A DNA stretch of 64,000 nt from Phormidesmis sp963710175 (GTDB taxonomy: Bacteria; Cyanobacteriota; Cyanobacteriia; Phormidesmidales; Phormidesmidaceae): NCBI GenBank assembly GCA_963710175.1, contig CAVPZC010000001.1:372001-436000 (forward strand), written 5' to 3'. The translations under genes and the position numbers were made by a program. The first letter of the stretch is position 1; every line of letters begins with the position of its first letter. Shown in pieces: positions 36,069 through 45,644 of the stretch. Below the pieces are notes generated by a model, which worked only from the letters and a program-made list of their open reading frames with translations, did not search any database and was not told the DNA's origin.

Positions 36069-37840
36069 GTTCAAATTCCATTACCCCGCAAGGGGACGGA
36101 AACGATTACGAACGCATGTGCTGCATCCAAGCAGCACGGAGTTCAAATTCCATTACCCCGCAAGGGGACGGAAACCCTTTTTAGAAGCTAGCTGTTCTTC
36201 CAGATCAGTTACGGTTCAAATTCCATTACCCCGCAAGGGGACGGAAACAATTCGAGCCCAGCTGCTTTCGTTACCAACTCTAAGTTCAAATTCCATTACC
36301 CCGCAAGGGGACGGAAACGAAAATGTTCGTATCTTCGTAAGTTAGATGGTCTTTGGCTAACGGTTCAAATTCCATTACCCCGCAAGGGGACGGAAACACG
36401 TAGACGAGTGCCGAGGAAACCCGCTATTCGTCAGGTTCAAATTCCATTACCCCGCAAGGGGACGGAAACACGTAACGCTCCTGCTCCAACGCCTGCACCT
36501 GTAACCGTTCAAATTCCATTACCCCGCAAGGGGACGGAAACCAATCTCAGGATTTTCTAGGGCCTTATCGGTGCACCGAATGTTCAAATTCCATTACCCC
36601 GCAAGGGGACGGAAACTTTAGCTGCACAGACCCACCAGCAAGGTTTTCTCCTTGTTCAAATTCCATTACCCCGCAAGGGGACGGAAACAAAAAGGCTTGC
36701 GTCCACCACGTAAAGTAACATCGCGTTCAAATTCCATTACCCCGCAAGGGGACGGAAACTCCACAGGCAATCGAGGTATATACCCCTGGAAAGATGGTTC
36801 AAATTCCATTACCCCGCAAGGGGACGGAAACCTATAGCCAGTAAACAACAGCTACCCCCCTATAGCCGTGTTCAAATTCCATTACCCCGCAAGGGGACGG
36901 AAACGGTAAGCTCTCTGTCCATCCATTCTACAAAAGAGACCGTTCAAATTCCATTACCCCGCAAGGGGACGGAAACACCTGATTTTCTTTACCAAGTCAC
37001 ACAACAAGTAGAAGGTTCAAATTCCATTACCCCGCAAGGGGACGGAAACGGGCAAAAGGCTAGCTAGCCTTTGCCTCCTCGTACATGTTCAAATTCCATT
37101 ACCCCGCAAGGGGACGGAAACTTTACTACTCTACTGCAAGATTGCAGCGAGGGCAGCGGTTCAAATTCCATTACCCCGCAAGGGGACGGAAACCTTTCAA
37201 AGCCTCAACTTCTTGCATGAAGCTCTCTTCGTTCAAATTCCATTACCCCGCAAGGGGACGGAAACTTGCCCTTGTTACAGGGACCTTTCGCACCACATGC
37301 AGGTTCAAATTCCATTACCCCGCAAGGGGACGGAAACGAAGTCTCCGAACCCGAAGTTCATTAAAACTCCAGCGTGTTCAAATTCCATTACCCCGCAAGG
37401 GGACGGAAACAGTGAAACCCATAGCACATACTTGGTGAACCAAGACGTTCAAATTCCATTACCCCGCAAGGGGACGGAAACAAGTTCTTCTCAGGTCAAG
37501 AATTACATCATACCCTCCGTTCAAATTCCATTACCCCGCAAGGGGACGGAAACGATTACCGCCGAAGAATTTCTGGAGAACAGAGTCATACTCGTTCAAA
37601 TTCCATTACCCCGCAAGGGGACGGAAACCATTCCCGTATTGATCACAGACCATGAAGACAAAGTTCAAATTCCATTACCCCGCAAGGGGACGGAAACTTA
37701 CACGGCAGCGCCGCAATCATTACAGATGTCCATGTTCAAATTCCATTACCCCGCAAGGGGACGGAAACCTGACGATGCTACATGCCTTTGCAATGAGTCG
37801 TTTTGGTTCAAATTCCATTACCCCGCAAGGGGACGGAAAC
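36069..37840 (+). CRISPR. CRISPR array 2: 25 repeats, 24 spacers
   Basis: The 35-bp repeats begin GTTCAAATTCC, contain CCCCGCAAGGGG and end GGAAAC. The first is at 36069-36103 and the last at 37806-37840. Spacers are 34-44 bp, mostly 36-38. All repeats I read are identical, which suggests a young or active array. The leader is directly left, beside the RT-cas1 operon on the same strand. Confidence 0.98.
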
Positions 37841-38117
37841 TGAAGAGAGGGCAGAAGGCGGAATGCGGAAGGATGAGTTTAAAGCCGTGCAGTAACTAAT
37901 CGGCCTACCCAGCAATCATCCAGCAATTATCAATACGCTATTCATCGTTCATCACTCTGCCTTCTACCTTCTCTTCCAAGGGGACGGAAACTGAAGAGAG
38001 GGCAGAAGGCGGAATGCGGAAGGATGAGTTTAAAGCCGTGCAGTACTGAATTGGCTTATCCAGCAATCATAAACACGCCCGCTCATCGTTCCGCCTTCAT
38101 CCTTCATCCTTCTCTTC
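37841..38117. repeat. Trailer hairpin units of array 2
   Basis: Two units, starting at 37841 and 37992, each begin TGAAGAGAGGGCAGAAGGCG and end in CCTTCTCTTCC. They are separated by a truncated repeat remnant (AAGGGGACGGAAAC, 37978-37991). The ends are imperfect inverted repeats, as in the trailers of the other arrays. The stretch to 38159 holds nothing else recognised. Confidence 0.8.
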
Positions 38118-38159
38118 CCTGGGTACCCTGAGCCAAACCCAAAATCTTCCATTCTCCAC

Positions 38160-38522
38160 ATGCCTCAGGATTTACAGCAGCGCACCAAAGCATTCGCACT
38201 ACGTATTATCAAGCTGTACACGGCACTGCCCAAATCAACAGAGGCGCAAGTACTTGGGAAACAAGTCCTGCGTAGCGGAACCTCTGTCGGCGCACATTAC
38301 CGCGAAGCCAAAAGAGCAAGATCAACCGCCGAATTTATCAGTAAAATGGAAGGCGGGCTTCAAGAACTCGAAGAAACTGCATACTGGCTAGAACTTCTCA
38401 GCGACGCAGAAATTGTCACCCAACAGCGTCTAGCCAACCTTCAAGAAGAAGCCGAAGCCCTAACAGCAATCTTTGTAACCTCAGTCAAAACAGCAAAAGA
38501 AAGAAAAAACCTAAAGACCTAA
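38160..38522 (+). CDS. Four-helix-bundle (IVP/S23-type) protein
   Basis: 120 residues: LQQRTKAFALRIIKLYTALP, QVLGKQVLRSGTSVGAHYRE and SKMEGGLQELEETAYWLELL are the classic family pattern of 23S rRNA intervening-sequence proteins. It is more canonical than the 34602 protein in the RT-cas1 operon. It stands alone after array 2. Members occur widely in cyanobacteria, and their function is not established. Confidence 0.88.
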   Translation: MPQDLQQRTKAFALRIIKLYTALPKSTEAQVLGKQVLRSGTSVGAHYREAKRARSTAEFISKMEGGLQELEETAYWLELLSDAEIVTQQRLANLQEEAEALTAIFVTSVKTAKERKNLKT

Positions 38523-38542
38523 AAACCTTCATCCTTCTCCCT

Positions 38543-40121
38543 TCATCCTTCAGCTTGTTCCCACTTCACCAAACACGCCACCATCGCTGTGACCGTCTCC
38601 TGCCCATACTCTTCTGCCATCTCATCCAAAGGCACTTTCCATACCGACCAAACCCGCTCAGCCGTCACCGGCTGATCTAAAAAGGTAGAATCGACTGCAT
38701 GACAGAGGTACCCGTATAGCGCCCTCACCACAGTCTGCATCCGAGGTTCTAGCTCAAGTTCTATAAACACCATCAAACTCCGCAGCCAACAGCCAAACAC
38801 ATCATCCGTTTCACCCAAGGCCACCATGACCCCACCCAAATTAAATAAAGCCAATCCCTCATTAGGCCGATCGCCCATTGCCTCAAACAACGAGAGCGCT
38901 TCAACCGCATACTCAATCGCTGCCTCGTAGTCTTGCAAAGATACCGCTATCTGACCGAGTAACTGCACCATCTGCGCCTTCAAGCTATCACTTTGCAACC
39001 CTTGCACAATCACCAAAGCTTCCTGTGCCACCACCTGCGCCCGCTCGCTCAGCCCCATCGCATTGTGTGCTAGCGCCAACCCCATCAGCGCCACCGCTTC
39101 ATTGCGCCGCTGCCCCATCTCCCGCGCGTTCACCAGGCAGCTTTCATAGGCCAAAAGCGCCTCATCATAACGCCCTAACAGCCGATATACATTACCGAGT
39201 CCGCTTAAGGCACCACAGGCTCTGACGCGATCGCCCACTTCCTCGGCCAAGGCACGAAGCTGTTGGTAAGCTGCGATCGCCCGGTCGAACGCACCTAGTG
39301 CCTGATCAACATGCCCCAAACTGCCCAGCGCCGATCTCATCTGCATGGCATCATTGGTTTGCTCACTCAACGCCAGCTGTTTTTCATGACAAGTTCGGGC
39401 GGTGCCATACTCCCCCAAAGAATAGTACGCAACGCCCAGATCGCCCCAAGCATAAGCCTGCTCTTGGCGATCGCCGACGCGCTGACTCAGCGCTAGTCGC
39501 TGCTGCTGAAACTCAATCGCTTTGTCAAATGCGCCCATGGCATGATGCGTAATTCCCCAGTAGGCCCCACAAGCGGCCCCATAGCCGATCATCATTGAGT
39601 TGTTCCAACACTTTTTGATAGCGATCGCAATCTCTCAGCGCTGCCGCATAGTCTCCTAGCGCGTGATGCGTATGTCCCATCCCATCAATCAGTCGCATCT
39701 CTTGGTTGAGCGGCAGCTTTCCTAACAATCCCTCATATAAAGCCAGTCGCTCAACCCCATACCCCCAGAGTCCCAATAGCTCGTGCAACGGCTCACCTTC
39801 AGCAATCTTATGGGCTACCCGTGGCGACACCCATAGAATTTCGTAAGCCAGCCGATAATTTTCCAATGCTCGCAAGTGGTAAGCTGCCTCCAACCACCCT
39901 TTTACCTGCATAATGTTGGGTGCGTTTGGCTTGGCCCGGTATCGCTGTAACCAGTTCACAGCTGCTAGATATTGAGATCGCTCAAACGGAGAAAGCTGCG
40001 CAGGCGACGTAGTCTCTCCTATACAAAGCTGTCGTTCACCCAATGTATCTTTGATCGCCTGTACAAGTAGCCTCTCTTCAGAGATATGCATCCGCACGCC
40101 GCTATAGGGAAAATCAGTCAA
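38543..40121 (-). pseudogene. TPR-repeat protein gene split by a frameshift
   Basis: The start at 40121 reads 198 codons (MTDFPYSGVRMHISEERLLV ... GDYAAALRDCDRY). Near 39570 the homologous sequence continues in another frame, which runs 350 codons to 38543 with seven or more TPR units (AIEFQQQRLALSQRVGDRQE, QAYAWGDLGVAYYSLGEYGT). Together they form one protein of about 520 residues. A sequencing error or a recent mutation could explain the break. The ATG overlaps the Uma2 stop upstream (4 bp), so the two are co-transcribed. Confidence 0.8.
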
Positions 40122-40693
40122 TCAATAGCCTCTAGCCGAACATTCTGATAAATCTGTTCTATTGGCAAGTCAAGACCCATACTTTCGATTCTAACTATCT
40201 CCCCAACCTTGTAGGGAAAGTACAGCCACATGCGTCCTTCTCCGCGACGAAAGCATTCCACCTGCACCTGTTCGGCGCTGACTAAAATATATTCTTGCAA
40301 AGTCGGGATTTCGATGTACTCTTGAAACTTTTTATTTCGATCAACGATTTCAGTACTCGAAGAAAGGACTTCTACAATCAAACTAGGAAACTCATAAAAA
40401 GTCTCATTGCGCTTGTCCCGGTCATCACAGCTCACCGATAGATCGGGATAGCGGTAGAAACGTCCCTGCTGCACCTTCACCTTTACATCTGATCCAGATG
40501 TACTACACTGCTGTTCGTCCGCGCGGTCAATGATTGCCCGCCGTAAATTAAAGGCAATCCTGTCGTGATGTTTGGTACCACCTGCCATGGCAAATGCTTC
40601 ACCGTCTGAATATTCGTAGCGAACCGCCTGATGGGGTTCCCACTCCAGATATTCTGCGGGCGTCATCTGTGGGCGTTTTTGGCTGGCAATCAT
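40118..40693 (-). CDS. Uma2-family (DUF820) endonuclease
   Basis: 191 residues: MTPAEYLEWEPHQAVRYEYS, DGEAFAMAGGTKHHDRIAFN, the YPDLSVSCDD and FPSLIVEVLSSSTE catalytic region and LQEYILVSAEQVQVECFRRG. This is the common cyanobacterial Uma2 layout. It overlaps the TPR gene by 4 bp. It is a second, quite different Uma2 gene in the same island (see 28852). Confidence 0.92.
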   Translation of the reverse strand: MIASQKRPQMTPAEYLEWEPHQAVRYEYSDGEAFAMAGGTKHHDRIAFNLRRAIIDRADEQQCSTSGSDVKVKVQQGRFYRYPDLSVSCDDRDKRNETFYEFPSLIVEVLSSSTEIVDRNKKFQEYIEIPTLQEYILVSAEQVQVECFRRGEGRMWLYFPYKVGEIVRIESMGLDLPIEQIYQNVRLEAID

Positions 40694-40901
40694 GGGACTA
40701 GCGGCATAGTGCTAAGCGTTTCAAAATCCTATACTCATACTACACAATCACTCTGCTACTGCGCGATCGCAACTTGAAAGGCCACATCTTGAGCGGTCGT
40801 ATCTAACCCATCGCCTTGCTCCCTGAAAGAGCGTTGGTGCTAAAATGGGCAATGTTGGACAGAGACAAAAGATAGTGAGCCCCAGGTGGTAAAAATATCT
40901 A

Positions 40902-41162
40902 ATGCCTATACTCATCAGGTTTGCAGGCAAGGTGCGAATCATCGTTTATCCGGGCGACCACCCACCCACTCATGTCCACGTCAAAGATACTCAGTACGAG
41001 GTAAAGATTGATATTTCTGGCGATGTTGTCAAAGCAATACGACCCTCGAAAAAGGAGAGATTTACCACTACGCCAAAGTTTACAGAGAAGGCGCTACAGC
41101 TCTGTCAGTCAAACTTAGAATTTCTTAAAGAAGAGGTGAGGGTATACTATGAAGCTGAATAG
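40902..41162 (+). CDS. DUF4160 protein, probable toxin-antitoxin partner
   Basis: 86 residues: RIIVYPGDHPPTHVHVKDTQ is the DUF4160 hallmark, with the conserved HxHV. It is encoded with a DUF2442 gene that overlaps its 3' end by 14 bp. This pair recurs in bacteria and is widely suspected to be a toxin-antitoxin-like unit; that role is not proven. Confidence 0.88.
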   Translation: MPILIRFAGKVRIIVYPGDHPPTHVHVKDTQYEVKIDISGDVVKAIRPSKKERFTTTPKFTEKALQLCQSNLEFLKEEVRVYYEAE

Positions 41163-41451
41163 CGCAGTCTCAGTAGAATACAACAGAGACAGTCAGGCAG
41201 TGGTCGTATCCTTTGCCGATGGATCACAATCATCCTGGCCGGTACGCCTATTAGAAATGGTAGAGCGCACTGAGGACGGCTACACACCGATCAGCCCCAG
41301 TGATGAGCAGCTAGCTGCTGTAGAGCTATTTGGTGGCAATAGCATTATGTGGGATGAACTCGGTCAAATCTTTAAAATCGAAGACCTTCAAAACCATATT
41401 TATGGGCGAAAAGCTTGGATGGAGTCGATTGCAGCCACCCTCCCTGCTTAG
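41149..41451 (+). CDS. DUF2442 protein, partner of DUF4160
   Basis: 100 residues: NSAVSVEYNRDSQAVVVSFA, DGSQSSWPVRLLEMVE and GGNSIMWDELGQIFKIEDL. The core domain is small and the tail extends to residue 100. Its stop overlaps the convergent cas6 stop by 4 bp. Confidence 0.85.
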   Translation: MKLNSAVSVEYNRDSQAVVVSFADGSQSSWPVRLLEMVERTEDGYTPISPSDEQLAAVELFGGNSIMWDELGQIFKIEDLQNHIYGRKAWMESIAATLPA

Positions 41452-42629
41452 CCGTCCTCCGATCTTTCTTTTATGGCTCGCCGCGCTAGCTTGGAGTAGG
41501 TCTTAGCGGTTTCATAGGGTAAGTCCATATCTTGAGCGATCGCATCCAATCCATCTCCTTGTTCTCTTCTGGCCAGTATCGTCGCCCAGCTTTCGGCGGT
41601 ATTGCGAGCGCGATCGCCCCCTTTTCTCTTTTTCTGTGCTAGAAATATCTGCGTGAGCTGATCGATCCGCTCGGCGAGTAGCTGCTGTTTGGTCGGTAGG
41701 GCTGGGGTAGAGGCAGTCCCGCGCCAGCCCAGCTGCGTTTCGCCGAGGCCAAAGGTGGTTTTGTGGCCGGTGCCGCAGTAGGGTGCTAGCTGAATCAGTG
41801 CGTAAAAGAGATTGTGAAAGTCGGGCTGGTCAGCGGCTTGACGATCTAGGGTGTAGGCGATCGCGCCGACAAATCCGGTGACCGACCCCTGTTTTCCGGC
41901 GGCGACTTTCACCGATTCAATTTGGTGCCGCTGAATCACCACATGGCGATCCACCCAGTCTAGAAACTCGGCCTGGTCTATTTGCTTCTTGGCAAAGTTG
42001 TTCCAGCGCCTGAGATAGCTGTGAAAAACGTTGGTTGGCCAGGGTAGGGGGAGATGATGGCCTTTGCGCTTGAAGCTGGTAGGGCTGATAAAGCTGAGGC
42101 TAACGCTACCAGAGCCCCCTTTTCCTAATTGCAACAGCTTATGGTAGGTCGTCGCAGGCTGCGCCAACCGCACGGTGTCAATGACTAGCGGCGCATTCTT
42201 CAGGTCAATTTCATCGGGCAATTGCTTGAGCCATTGGCCGATGCCTTGGGCAACTGTCTGGTTGAGACCGTTAATTTTCCAATGGTAAGTTTTATCTTTT
42301 TGAAGCTGTAGCTGCTGGGCATGGCTAACGAATTGGCCGCTGAGCCCGGTGAGGCTGAAGGGTTTTTCAGCGCCGCTGTCGTGCATGTAGGCAGAGAGAT
42401 CGGGGTCGAACGTTTGGATTTGCTGAAGGAACCAGGCATGAAGCCCGATGGTGTACTGGGGGTAGAGTTCGCAGTCAAAGCGCGGCTGTAGGGCAAACTC
42501 CAGGCTGACTAGCTCGGTACTTTTGGGCCAGAGGGCACGGGCGGAGGAGAGGTTTAAGGGTTTTGGGCTGGGTGAGGGCTTGGATGGAGGGCTGGTTTTC
42601 GCCATGCCTTTTGCGCGGGTGAAGGACAT
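41448..42629 (-). CDS. cas6: Cas6 CRISPR RNA endonuclease with C-terminal HTH-like extension
   Basis: 393 residues (a later ATG at 42605 is also good). The N-terminal RAMP fold is LVSLEFALQPRFDCELYPQY with GLHAWFLQQI, and the His in this region is a candidate active-site residue. The C-terminal RAMP half has SVTGFVGAIAYTL and the glycine-rich APYCGTGHKTTFGLGETQLG typical of Cas6. A tail (about 330-393) contains a helix-turn-helix-like segment (DAIAQDMDLPYETAKTYSKL) seen in cyanobacterial Cas6 proteins. It is the only Cas6 here and probably serves all arrays. Confidence 0.93.
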   Translation of the reverse strand: MSFTRAKGMAKTSPPSKPSPSPKPLNLSSARALWPKSTELVSLEFALQPRFDCELYPQYTIGLHAWFLQQIQTFDPDLSAYMHDSGAEKPFSLTGLSGQFVSHAQQLQLQKDKTYHWKINGLNQTVAQGIGQWLKQLPDEIDLKNAPLVIDTVRLAQPATTYHKLLQLGKGGSGSVSLSFISPTSFKRKGHHLPLPWPTNVFHSYLRRWNNFAKKQIDQAEFLDWVDRHVVIQRHQIESVKVAAGKQGSVTGFVGAIAYTLDRQAADQPDFHNLFYALIQLAPYCGTGHKTTFGLGETQLGWRGTASTPALPTKQQLLAERIDQLTQIFLAQKKRKGGDRARNTAESWATILARREQGDGLDAIAQDMDLPYETAKTYSKLARRAIKERSEDG

Positions 42630-42639
42630 TGCTGTTTAT

Positions 42640-42662
42640 CTTATCCCCTGAAGGGGATGGAA
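42640..42662. other. CRISPR-repeat-like hairpin in the cas6 5' region
   Basis: TTATCCCCTGAAGGGGATGG contains an 8-bp palindromic arm pair (ATCCCC / GGGGAT around TGAA) followed by AAC, much like the 3' half of a CRISPR repeat. It lies 14 bp before the cas6 ATG, in antisense orientation to the cas6 transcript. Because the stem is symmetric, the cas6 mRNA also folds it. Confidence 0.45.
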
Positions 42663-42930
42663 CCCAGAAGGGAGAGCAAGCGCCAGCAAAACATCTGTTC
42701 TTTTGTAAATTCACCGGGCTGGTCACGCCTGAAGGTGAATGAGGCTGGGTCAAATCTACGGAAGGCGTTTGCGTTGACCGTCTGCATTAATGAGAGGCGG
42801 ATTGACTTATGAGCTGACGTTCGAGAGGTTTAGCGATGTCTACCAAGAGTCGGCTAGTGCTCCGCCTATAGCGCAGTTTAGGGGGTGGTGAAAGTCAGGT
42901 GAGTGCAGTGAACAATCTTTCCAATACCTT
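42663..42930. other. Former promoter region of the second cas1-cas2 pair
   Basis: Gene-free. It contains GATTGACTTATGAGCTGACG (42800-42819), which matches the iteron region upstream of RT-cas1 (TATGAGCTGACGTT is shared). This suggests it was the promoter region of the downstream cas1 before the TnpB element separated them. Nothing else is recognised. Confidence 0.45.
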
Positions 42931-42977
42931 GTTCTACCGGCCTAGCGTTTGCTAGTAGAACGTTGTACAATGGGGCT

Positions 42978-44166
42978 ATGCTGATATTCAACTATCAATA
43001 CCGCATATATCCTAGTGCTGAGCAGGCCACGATTTTAGACGATTGGTTTGAGACATCACGGCGCGTATATAACTATGCGCTGCGCGAGGTCAAAGACTGG
43101 TCGCAGTCTCGTAAATGCTCAGTGAATGCGTGTGATTTGCATAGTTGTTATATCATCCCGGCTGATGCGCCTTACCCGTCTGAGCAAAGGCAGCAAGCCA
43201 GCTTGGCGAAAGCGAAGCAGGCCATGCCTAGCCTAAAGACGGTGCCCGCTCAAAACTTGCAGCAGGCTATCAAGCGACTGCACAAATCATTTGAAGCTAA
43301 GCGAAAGCGGGGCTTTGGATATCCGAGGTTTAAGAAGTTTGGGCAATGGCGCTCAACCCTCTTCCCTCAGTTCAAGGCTAGCCCGCTGGACGCTGAGGAA
43401 GGGTTGCTAAAGTTTCCGAAGCTGGGACAGGTAGACATCAATCTACATCGTCCTATTCCTGATGGCTTCACGATTGCAAACGTGCGGGTCGTCAAGAAGG
43501 CCGACCACTGGTTTGCCAACCTCTGCATCAAGTGCGATGTAGAGGTGCCTGCAATCGGGTTTCACGGCCATGCTATCGGTGTAGATGTGGGGTTAGATTA
43601 CTTTCTCGCAACCTCAGACGGATTGCAGGTGAGGGTTCCTAAGTTTTTCAAGCAGTCTCAAAGCAAGCTTAAATTGCTGCAACGTAGACTTGCTCGGAAG
43701 GAGAAGGAGGCAGCCAATCATCAAAAAGCCAGGGTAGCCGTATCCAGACAGCATCGGCACATTGCCAACCAACCGTAGGGATCTGCACTTCAAGCTTGCC
43801 AATCAGCTCTGTGATGGGGCTGACAGTATCTTCTTTGAGGATATTGATTTCCGCATTATGGCCAAAGGCTTCTTAGGAAAACACACTCTAGATGCGGGCT
43901 TCGGCCAGTTTCGAGACGTCACCAAGCAGGTCGCTTTTAAGCGGGGTAAGTTCAGTTCTGAGGTGGATCACCGTGGCACCTCTCAGGAGTGCCCAGACTG
44001 CGGCGCAGAAGTGCGCAAAGAACTCGCTGATAGGGTTCATAGCTGCAACGCCTGCGGCTCTGTTAAGCCTCGTGATGTTGCGAGCGGGCAGGTGATCCGA
44101 AACCGGGGCGTTGCAGCATATTCGACAATCGTACCCGTGGAATATCGGGAAATGGAAACTGCCTGA
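42978..44166 (+). pseudogene. tnpB: TnpB RNA-guided nuclease, single-base frameshift
   Basis: The first frame (ATG 42978 to TAG 43776-43778) has the N-terminal domain MLIFNYQYRIYPSAEQATIL and the first RuvC Asp in IGVDVGLDYFLATSDG. The second frame (from about 43762 to 44166) continues as DLHFKLANQLC, then FFEDIDFRIM (RuvC Glu), zinc finger CPDCGAEVRKELADRVHSCNACGSVKPRD and the C-terminus. At 43770-43775 the gene reads CAACCG where the homologous frame needs CAACG: one extra C. Everything else looks intact, so the loss is recent. Confidence 0.88.
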
Positions 44167-44318
44167 GCAATCGATCTGCCGGGGCGGGGTAACTCGCTAG
44201 GTCAGTGGTGCAAGCCGAGCAATCGGAATAACCAGGAAACTCTTAAGACAAACACCCATTGAAGCGCTAAGTCTTAGGAAGCTCCGGCTATACCCGTAGG
44301 GTTAGTGGGAGAGACTTC
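44167..44318 (+). ncRNA. Probable omega-RNA / right-end region of the TnpB element
   Basis: A GC-rich non-coding tail after tnpB with several complementary segments, ending in AGTGGGAGAGACTTC. IS605-group elements encode the TnpB guide RNA across this position, with the guide read from the flanking DNA, here the start of cas1. This is inferred from the family. I have not modelled the fold. Confidence 0.4.
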
Positions 44319-45317
44319 ACGATATATCTCGTTCATCAGGGCAGCATCGTTTTAAAGAAGCAAGGCCGGTTTCAGTTTACCGGGGCTGAGCAGGCTCTGC
44401 CAGATATTCCGGTTCGGGAGATTTCTAAAATTTTGCTCTATGGCAATATCCACCTGACAACGCCGGTGATTGCGACCTGTTTGCAGCAGCAAATCCCCGT
44501 CGTGTTTCTCAGTCAGTCGGGCCAATACAAGGGGCATTTATGGAGTGCTGATGAGGGCGAAATCACCTCGGAGTTTGCCCAATTTGACCGGCGGCAGGAT
44601 GAGGCGTTTAGCCGGGAGACGGCGCGAGCCATTGTGCGCGGCAAGCTACAAAATTCTAAGCGGTTGCTGCTGCGGCTCAACCGTAAGCGGCGAATTGATC
44701 AGGTGGCTGAGGCGATTGGCGGCATCAATGCGGACTTGCGAGCTCTAGAAATGGTGCATACGGTAGAGCAGCTGCGCGGCTATGAGGGCAGCTCGGCAGC
44801 TCGATATTTTCCGGCGCTGGGGCGGTTGATTCAGGTGGAAGGCTTTGAACTGGTGCGGCGTACCCGCAGACCCCCAACCGACCCGATTAATGCGCTGCTG
44901 AGCTTTGGCTACACGCTGCTCTATAACAATGTGCTGAGCTTTATTTTGGTAGAAGGGCTCAACCCATATCTGGGAAATCTACATCGGTCTGACCGGAAGG
45001 AGACGCATCTGGCCTTTGACCTGATGGAGGCGTTTCGCTCGCCGGTGGTAGATAGTTTGGTGTTGAGGCTGGTCAATCAAGGCATTATCGGGCCGGATGA
45101 TTTTTTGCCGCCTGCTAACAATGGCGGCGTGTACTTGAGCGATGGGGCGCGGCGTCAGTTTTTGCAGCAGTTTGAGCTGCGCATTTCTGAGCTGACGGCG
45201 TACCCTGGCAGGGCAGAGCCAGTTGAGTATCGGCGGGCGATTCAGCAACAGGTGCAGGACTATAAGCGCTCTTTGCCGGATGGGGTGCCCTATGAGCCAT
45301 TTCTGAGGGCGGTGTGA
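44319..45317 (+). CDS. cas1: Second Cas1 (no RT domain), start region lost to the TnpB element
   Basis: Cas1 coding sequence resumes at 44319 as TIYLVHQGSIVLKKQGRFQF, normally only a few residues from the start. No ATG, GTG or TTG lies in frame between the upstream TAA and 44433, where a TTG would give a 294-residue product lacking about 38 residues. The catalytic residues are present: E in LRGYEGSSAARYF, H in LGNLHRSDRK and D in FDLMEAFRSP. It is probably inactive or poorly expressed unless the TTG is used. cas2 follows. Confidence 0.85.
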   Translation, partial: TIYLVHQGSIVLKKQGRFQFTGAEQALPDIPVREISKILLYGNIHLTTPVIATCLQQQIPVVFLSQSGQYKGHLWSADEGEITSEFAQFDRRQDEAFSRETARAIVRGKLQNSKRLLLRLNRKRRIDQVAEAIGGINADLRALEMVHTVEQLRGYEGSSAARYFPALGRLIQVEGFELVRRTRRPPTDPINALLSFGYTLLYNNVLSFILVEGLNPYLGNLHRSDRKETHLAFDLMEAFRSPVVDSLVLRLVNQGIIGPDDFLPPANNGGVYLSDGARRQFLQQFELRISELTAYPGRAEPVEYRRAIQQQVQDYKRSLPDGVPYEPFLRAV

Positions 45318-45352
45318 AAGGAAGGATGAACGATGAACGATGAAGGATGAGG
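45318..45352. repeat. Heptamer tandem repeats between cas1 and cas2
   Basis: A run of 7-bp units of type GGATGAA / CGATGAA (four copies) fills the gap before cas2. Related short repeats occur between RT-cas1 and its cas2 (34171-34262) and within the trailer hairpin units. This resembles the heptanucleotide repeats known from cyanobacteria. Confidence 0.65.
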
Positions 45353-45368
45353 TTTTGGGAGGGGCGGG

Positions 45369-45644
45369 ATGTTGGTTTTGGTGACTTATGATGTGGTTGA
45401 TAATCGGCGACGGACTAAGCTGGCGACGTTTTTGGAGGGGTATGGGCGGCGGGTGCAGAAGTCGGTGTTTGAGTGCTTTATGGGGTTGGGGGAAATGCAG
45501 AAGCTGCAAGCTCAGATATTAAAGCGGGTCAGTTTGCCGGAGGATAATGTGCGGCTGTATTGGATTAGTGCGGATGCGCTGCCGCGATCTCTGACGTTGG
45601 GCAGTCCGATGCCGGCGAAGCCGCCACAGGTTTACATTATCTAG
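45369..45644 (+). CDS. cas2: Cas2, second copy
   Basis: 91 residues: MLVLVTYDVVDNRRRTKLAT with D8, then FLEGYGRRVQKSVFECFM and VRLYWISADA. It is clearly different from the 34276 Cas2 (about half identical by eye). It partners the RT-less Cas1 and is intact even though that gene is disrupted. Confidence 0.94.
   Translation: MLVLVTYDVVDNRRRTKLATFLEGYGRRVQKSVFECFMGLGEMQKLQAQILKRVSLPEDNVRLYWISADALPRSLTLGSPMPAKPPQVYII

Larger units (their letters stand above)
42931..44318 (+). mobile_element. IS200/IS605-type element carrying only tnpB
   Basis: The left end probably holds the hairpin GTTCTAC...GTAGAAC with inner CTAGC/GCTAG (42931-42961). The body is a frameshifted tnpB. The right end (44167-44318) is a non-coding, structured segment. 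No tnpA is present. The right boundary falls at the point where cas1 coding sequence resumes (44319). Exact ends are inferred from that junction. Confidence 0.75.

Noticed and set aside
40748..40942. 64-codon minus-strand ORF upstream of the DUF4160 gene
   Set aside because: It overlaps the DUF4160 start region antisense and has no recognisable domain. It is treated as chance.
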